Source: Betaproteobacteria bacterium (GTDB taxonomy: Bacteria; Pseudomonadota; Gammaproteobacteria; Burkholderiales; Casimicrobiaceae). From it: 44,026 nt of DNA. The notes beneath the pieces were generated by a model, which saw only the letters and a program-made list of their open reading frames with translations, did not search any database and was not told where the DNA came from. Positions 40,133 to 44,026 of the stretch are shown piece after piece; the stretch's first letter is position 1; every line of letters begins with the position of its first letter. A program made the position numbers and the translations under genes. The stretch spans positions 35,200 through 79,225 of the forward strand of contig PLYT01000089.1 of NCBI GenBank assembly GCA_003153475.1, given 5' to 3'.

Positions 40133-42100
40133 ATGAATCGACGCGACGATGACGAGTTTCGCCTCAAGCCCGCAGCTCCGAGGGACGGGCAATCACGAGC
40201 AGGTGAACGCTTCACGACGCGGGTGCTACGCGTGGCCAATCGCGGCGGCGGAATGCCGTTGCGCACCACGTCGACGAAGCCGCGAATGACCTTGGCAAGA
40301 CTCGGGCGGGGCGCCGGTGCGGCGGCCTTTTCAGGACCCAGGCTGGGTCCCCGCTCGCGTCGGGTGGTGATCAAGTCCCGGATCGTCAATCTGAAGCACG
40401 TGACCCCGCAGGCCGTCGACGCCCACCTGCGCTACATCGCGCGGGACGGGGTCGGACATGACGGCCAGCCGACTCAGGCCTACAGCCCGGACACGGACGC
40501 GGCCGACCGGCACGCATTCGCGGCGGCGGGTCGCAAGGATCGCCATCAGTTTCGCCTCATCGTCTCCCCCGAAGACGGTGCCCGGCTCACCGACCTGCGT
40601 GACTTCACGCGGGAGCTCATGGCGACCATGGAGCGCGATCTGGGGACGAAGCTCGAATGGATCGCCGTCGACCACTGGGACACCGATAACCCCCACACCC
40701 ACGTCGTCCTGCGGGGTAAGGACGAATGGGACAAGGACCTGATTATTGCCCGCCACTACCTCACCGACGGCATGCGGCTGCGCGCCTGCGAATTGTCGAC
40801 CCGGTGGCTGGGCTTACGTACCGAAATGGAGATCCTGGAGAGCCTGCAGCGGGACGTGAGCCAGGAGGCGTGGACGGGACTGGACCGGCAGTTGCAAACC
40901 CTCGCGCAAGAAGGCGCCATTAACCTGGCCCGGCCCAACGCCGATGTCGAAGCGCTGCAGCACCGCAGCCTGCTGCTCGGTCGGCTCCAGGTGCTCGCGG
41001 GCATGGGCTTGGCCCGGGAACAAGGAAGCGGCCTATGGGAGCTGGCGCCCAAGGTCGAGGCAACGTTAAGGACCCTCGGCGAGCGCGGCGACATCCTCCG
41101 CACCATGCAACGGGCGCTGTGCGGTCAGCCGCGCGAACTGGCGCTGTTCAATGCGGATTCCAGGGCGACTCCGATCATCGGCCGCATCGTGGCTACCGGA
41201 TACCTCGACGAGCTCGCGGAGCGGGCCTATGTCATTGTCGACGGCATCGACGGACGAGCTCACCACGTGCCACTTGGGCAGGCGGACCTGAGCGAGTTTC
41301 CGGTCGATGGCATCGTTGAAGTACGACCCACACCGCTGCGGGCGGCGGATCGCAATATTGCGGCAATCAGTAAAGACGGCGTCTATCGGACCTCGGAGCA
41401 TCGCTTGCCGCTTCGGGCGACCGGTGACCCCCGCCAACACCACCCTCCCGACGAGATCGTCGACGCCCATGTCCGGCGTCTGGAAGCGCTGCGCCGCGCG
41501 GGTATCGTGGAACGGGAAGCCGAAGGTATCTGGCGGATACCTCCGGACCTGGTGGCGCGTGGTCACGCGTATGACCGGCAGCGCACCGGTGGGGTGGACA
41601 TCCAACTGCATTCGCACCTGCCTATCGACAGGCAGGTGACGACCATGGGTGCGACGTGGCTGGATCACAGGCTGGTAGACGGCGACACACCGATGGCCAA
41701 CGTTGGCTTTGGCGCGACCGCAAAAGAGGCTCTACGTAAGCGCCTAGAGTTCCTGATCGAGCATGGCTTCGCCCAACGCGATGGCGACCGCCTGAAGGTG
41801 CCGTCCAATCTGCTGACGGCGCTTCGGCAGCGCGATCTTGACGCTGTAGCCAAGGCACTGGCGGCCGAGACGGGGATGTCTTATCGACCGCTGGTCGACG
41901 GTCAGCGCGCCACCGGCGTCTATCGGCGGATGGTGATCGCAGCAAGCGGACGCTTTGCGATGCTCGATGATGGCCTGGGCTTCAGCCTGGTGCCCTGGCG
42001 TCCGGTCCTTGAGCAACGCATTGGCCAGCGGTTGAGTGCGACGCTACGCGGTGATCAGGTTACCTGGAGCTTTGGCCGGCAGCGAGGTCTTTCGAGATAG
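40133..42100 (+). CDS. relaxase/mobilization nuclease, VirD2-like with DUF3363
   Basis: The 655-residue protein begins MNRRDDDEFRLKPAAPRDGQ after a full AAGGAGGA ribosome site at 40123-40130. Residues about 85-215 are a relaxase fold: VVIKSRIVNLKHV, LRYIARDGVG, HQFRLIVSPEDGARLTDLRD and the metal triad segment TDNPHTHVVLRGKDE (H-x-H around 187-190). The long C-terminal part, with repeats such as LEALRRAGIVEREAEGIWRI and DGDRLKVPSNLL, is the DUF3363 type. It would nick its own origin and carry the strand to a helper conjugation system. The nuclease Tyr should lie early in the chain and I cannot place it with confidence. The C-terminus FGRQRGLSR ends cleanly. Confidence 0.86.
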   Translation: MNRRDDDEFRLKPAAPRDGQSRAGERFTTRVLRVANRGGGMPLRTTSTKPRMTLARLGRGAGAAAFSGPRLGPRSRRVVIKSRIVNLKHVTPQAVDAHLRYIARDGVGHDGQPTQAYSPDTDAADRHAFAAAGRKDRHQFRLIVSPEDGARLTDLRDFTRELMATMERDLGTKLEWIAVDHWDTDNPHTHVVLRGKDEWDKDLIIARHYLTDGMRLRACELSTRWLGLRTEMEILESLQRDVSQEAWTGLDRQLQTLAQEGAINLARPNADVEALQHRSLLLGRLQVLAGMGLAREQGSGLWELAPKVEATLRTLGERGDILRTMQRALCGQPRELALFNADSRATPIIGRIVATGYLDELAERAYVIVDGIDGRAHHVPLGQADLSEFPVDGIVEVRPTPLRAADRNIAAISKDGVYRTSEHRLPLRATGDPRQHHPPDEIVDAHVRRLEALRRAGIVEREAEGIWRIPPDLVARGHAYDRQRTGGVDIQLHSHLPIDRQVTTMGATWLDHRLVDGDTPMANVGFGATAKEALRKRLEFLIEHGFAQRDGDRLKVPSNLLTALRQRDLDAVAKALAAETGMSYRPLVDGQRATGVYRRMVIAASGRFAMLDDGLGFSLVPWRPVLEQRIGQRLSATLRGDQVTWSFGRQRGLSR

Positions 42101-42726
42101 TTAAACTAGTTGATGGTATCAACCGGTTTGGGGTCGCTCTGAGTCGCTCGCGTGTGTCTCAGTTCGGCCAAAACCGGTCACGCAATCTGCTGAAATGAGC
42201 GCCCGGAAGCGGCCGCTCGCGTCGTGGCGACGTTCGGAGGTTGGGAGGCACGCGTAGTGTCATACGGTGTTGCTTGCGGCGGACATGCGCCGGACTCGGG
42301 TTCGGGGCCTTTCATGACGGTATGAACAGGGACCACCGACAGCCTACGAGACGCACAATTAAGAACCTGTCAGTGGTGGCCCGCCTTGATGTTCCCTTCG
42401 TTAGTGCTTGCCGTTGAGCCTGTACCAAGTTTCAAGTGTCGGCAAATCTTACGAAGTGTCGGGTCGCTCTCTGCGACCTGCCGTCCGGGAAGCGAGCTTT
42501 CCCAATTCCTTCAACGACCTGGGCGTGTATAGCTTTTAGTAGCACGGATCGTGCTAAGTCAGTAATTAGCTTGTCCTGCAGAACACGGCGCGCGATTTGC
42601 GGAGCAAGAACACGTAGCAGCAGCGCGTGCCATCGAACACTTCGAGAACGAATCGACGAAGACCGACGCTTTACGCAACGTCGCGCTGCGAGTCTATCGA
42701 GGAAGCGTTACCTCCGGGGAGGTTGG
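42101..42726. other. 626-bp non-coding leader region before the PEP-CTERM gene
   Basis: No credible gene is found on either strand. Just after the relaxase stop an imperfect inverted repeat pairs ACCGGTTTGG (42122-42131) with CCAAAACCGGT (42168-42178), with an inner CTGAG/CTCAG. A smaller hairpin AGCACG-GAT-CGTGCT is at 42541-42555. It probably holds the cargo promoter and possibly the relaxase terminator. Base composition is more AT-rich than the left 34 kb. Confidence 0.5.
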
Positions 42727-43590
42727 ATGATGAACGTTCGACGAGTTGCATGTTGCCTGATCGCTTCGGCGGCGGTCTGGCTAGGCGTTTCGGATGTCGC
42801 GACCGCTACGACGACGAGCTATTTCAGCTACGTCTACTTCAATGACTACGATCCGGGGCATCAGTCGAACAACACATCGCTGTCGTATTCGGAGGTCCAA
42901 AACGGTGCGGTCAACACCGCGTTCTCGAGCTTGGCCAGCGGTCAACTTGGCGTTCTCAACGCGGGCGCGAACACGACCGGCTTCGTTTTCTCCCAGGTCC
43001 TGGCGCAGTTCGGCGACACGATCACGGCAACCGGCCCCGCATCCGGATTCGGCGCGCTGAATCTCGGTGTCAATCTGGATGTCAATGCAAACAACGTTTT
43101 CACCGATCCGTCGGTCAACTTCGCCTTCCTATGGGTGTACGGCTATCGTCCGGGAACCTTCGACCAGTCGTTCTACAATTCCCCCGGAAACATCCTGTTC
43201 GCGGAAGGATTCCTCCTCGGCGACGGCACGAACCCCAATTACGCGGCGCTGTTCGCGGTCAACGACGTCCCCCTAGTCGCTACGTATCTAAATGGAACGA
43301 ATAACATTCCGCTGGATATTCCGTTCTCGACCTTGGGTACGGACTTCGAGCTCAACGTGGTCCTCAGCTCCGTGACATTCTCGACCTCGGCAGGCGATAC
43401 ATGGAATGCCGATATGAGCCACACCGTGGACGTGTCGTTGACGGCGCCAGAAGGCGTGACGCTCTTTTCGGCGTCCGGCCTCCTGCCCGGCACGTCGGCA
43501 GCGGCAGCGGTGCCGGAGCCAGCCACGCTTTCGCTGCTTGCCCTCGGCGTTGCCGGGCTCGGCTTCATGAGGAAGCGGAAGGCGAACTAA
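42727..43590 (+). CDS. PEP-CTERM-sorted exported protein
   Basis: The 287-residue protein has a signal peptide (RRVACCLIASAAVWLGVSDV, ending ATAT) and a beta-rich, Asn/Thr/Gly-rich body. Its C-terminus is a classic PEP-CTERM: VPEPATLSLLALGVAGLGF followed by MRKRKAN. PEP-CTERM proteins are exported and processed by exosortase (EpsH/XrtA), usually with exopolysaccharide genes; no exosortase is in the window. Two ATGs (42727, 42730) follow a GGGAGG site. A terminator lies 22 bp after the stop. It sits between the relaxase and the right att repeat, so it appears to be the element's cargo. The target and partner are unknown. Confidence 0.87.
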   Translation: MMNVRRVACCLIASAAVWLGVSDVATATTTSYFSYVYFNDYDPGHQSNNTSLSYSEVQNGAVNTAFSSLASGQLGVLNAGANTTGFVFSQVLAQFGDTITATGPASGFGALNLGVNLDVNANNVFTDPSVNFAFLWVYGYRPGTFDQSFYNSPGNILFAEGFLLGDGTNPNYAALFAVNDVPLVATYLNGTNNIPLDIPFSTLGTDFELNVVLSSVTFSTSAGDTWNADMSHTVDVSLTAPEGVTLFSASGLLPGTSAAAAVPEPATLSLLALGVAGLGFMRKRKAN

Positions 43591-43612
43591 GCGAGGCCCT
43601 TGATGCGCACTC

Positions 43613-43643
43613 AAAGCCCCGGCCCCGCGCCGGGGCTTTTGTT
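43613..43643 (+). terminator. intrinsic terminator of the PEP-CTERM gene
   Basis: AAAGCCCCGGC (43613-43623) and GCCGGGGCTTT (43629-43639) form an 11-bp perfect stem around CCCGC, followed by a T-rich TTTGTTGTTG. It is 22 bp after the stop codon of the PEP-CTERM gene. Confidence 0.9.
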
Positions 43644-43983
43644 GTTGCGCACCCCTCATTGGCTGCCCGATAGCGGTCACTCGCGACAGGCAGCTCAGGG
43701 TCGACAACAGCCTGTCGCTGACCACGCGCATGATCGTCTCGAGTGAGGGAATCGCAGGTAGGGATGTGGCGGAATCCCTGGCGGAATTCTGCGGTTTCAG
43801 GCGGCGCCACGCGGTTTTTTTCTCTGACACGATCCTGGCCGCCCTTGGCGACGTGAGTTCGAATCCCGCGCTTTGCTATCGTTCTCTAAGGCGTTCTCCG
43901 GCAACAGGAGACACGAGTTGTCCACCAAGGGCGAATAATTGTCCACCAAGTTAGCGGGCACTGCGCGCGGAAGTTTGGCTAGA
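43644..43983. other. right end of the element, non-coding
   Basis: I see no convincing gene; a 74-residue frame at 43730-43954 lacks a ribosome site and family marks. The stretch holds a direct T-arm-like bit (GAGTTCGAATCCCGC, 43855-43869), the two TTGTCCACC repeats near 43915-43950, and then the right att repeat. Confidence 0.55.
43915..43950 (+). repeat. right pair of TTGTCCACCAAG repeats
   Basis: GAGTTGTCCACCAAG (43915-43929) and AATTGTCCACCAAG (43937-43950) lie 22 bp apart, two turns of DNA, and about 30 bp inside the right tRNA copy. The same motif is found on the left between the tRNA fragment and the integrase. Likely arm-type sites for the integrase or its partner. Confidence 0.6.
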
Positions 43984-44026
43984 TGGTGCTGTTGAGTGGA
44001 TTCGAACCACCGACCTACTGATTACG
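43984..44026 (-). tRNA. tRNA-Thr(CGT), 3' part; gene runs off the window
   Basis: Read on the minus strand, the last base of the window starts the anticodon CGT. A37 and A38 follow, then stem TCAGT, variable AGGTC, T-stem GGTGG/CCACT around TTCGAAT, acceptor CAACAGC, A and CCA, 43 bases in all and all pairing properly where both sides are in view. The 5' half lies beyond 44026. As the element's own copy restores the 3' end, this is predicted to be the functional gene. Confidence 0.8.

Larger units (their letters stand above)
36034..43983. mobile_element. integrative mobilizable element in tRNA-Thr
   Basis: About 7.95 kb lies between the two tRNA-Thr 3' copies. In order it carries integrase, NrdR-like zinc ribbon, broken D5-type primase, a primase fragment, an AlpA-like regulator, a candidate oriT hairpin, a relaxase and a PEP-CTERM protein. 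Its base composition is patchier and more AT-rich than the neighbouring DNA. It has a relaxase but no visible type IV secretion genes, so it would depend on a helper for transfer. The integrase lies at the left end, next to the displaced tRNA fragment, and points into it. Confidence 0.82.

Noticed and set aside
43853-43869. T-arm-like GAGTTCGAATCCCGC near the right end of the element
   Set aside because: One T-stem pair fails and no other tRNA arm is found within tRNA distance; it may be a leftover fragment at most.
43730-43954. 74-residue frame at the right end of the element
   Set aside because: No family signature or ribosome site and it runs into the repeat sites.

Overview
The window is about 44 kb of GC-rich DNA (GC visibly well above 60% except in the last 8 kb). 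Its gene content points to a betaproteobacterium of Burkholderiales type: a Bug/TctC-type periplasmic receptor, a liv-type ABC transporter with fused permeases, an LpxO-like hydroxylase, a PEP-CTERM protein and many MaoC/FabG-type genes. No rRNA gene or CRISPR array is present, so the taxon is inferred from gene families only.

Layout. (1) 1-5455, plus strand: the end of a TIR-domain protein, a membrane STAND ATPase with a TPR tail, and a TPR-SLOG-like-cyclase protein. These look like one signalling or conflict operon. (2) 5494-7221: an exported phosphoesterase. (3) 7238-11850, minus strand: livK-livHM-livG-livF, a branched-chain amino acid type ABC importer. The conserved start of LivHM lies upstream of its first usable start codon. 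(4) 12095-19421: a 1171-residue GltD/PyrK-like flavoprotein, a perfect 22-bp palindrome, a stress-protein/DUF3096 gene pair, an exported FAH-family protein, a 48-residue basic protein and a two-domain 3-hydroxyacyl-CoA dehydrogenase. (5) 19590-34316, plus strand: the centrepiece, a lipid-building cluster.

The lipid cluster. It holds a FabL-like enoyl-ACP reductase, FabG, a special acyl carrier protein, a double-hotdog dehydratase, a ketosynthase with an intact Cys-His-His set, a partner ketosynthase whose catalytic Cys is Ser, a fused holo-ACP synthase/LpxL-type acyltransferase, an LpxO-like hydroxylase, a Bug receptor and a MaoC protein. Three paralogous exported alpha/beta hydrolases (two of them lipoproteins) and a condensation-domain-like protein flank it. 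Together these could build an unusual acyl chain on a dedicated carrier, transfer it to a lipid acceptor, hydroxylate it and process it outside the cytoplasm. The gene order recalls the rhizobial acpXL-fabZXL-fabF2XL-fabF1XL-lpxXL cluster for very-long-chain lipid A acyl groups, but the fusion, the hydrolases and the condensation-like gene differ.

(6) 34504-35957: an exported protein with a C-terminal anchor, and a Crp/Fnr regulator broken by a stop and a frameshift. (7) 36034 to about 43983: a mobilizable integrative element of about 7.95 kb, bounded by a 45-bp direct repeat of the 3' end of a tRNA-Thr(CGT) gene. It carries a tyrosine integrase, an NrdR-like zinc ribbon, decayed primase genes, an AlpA-like regulator, a candidate oriT hairpin, a DUF3363-type relaxase and a PEP-CTERM protein as cargo. 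The window ends inside the tRNA-Thr gene, at the first anticodon base.
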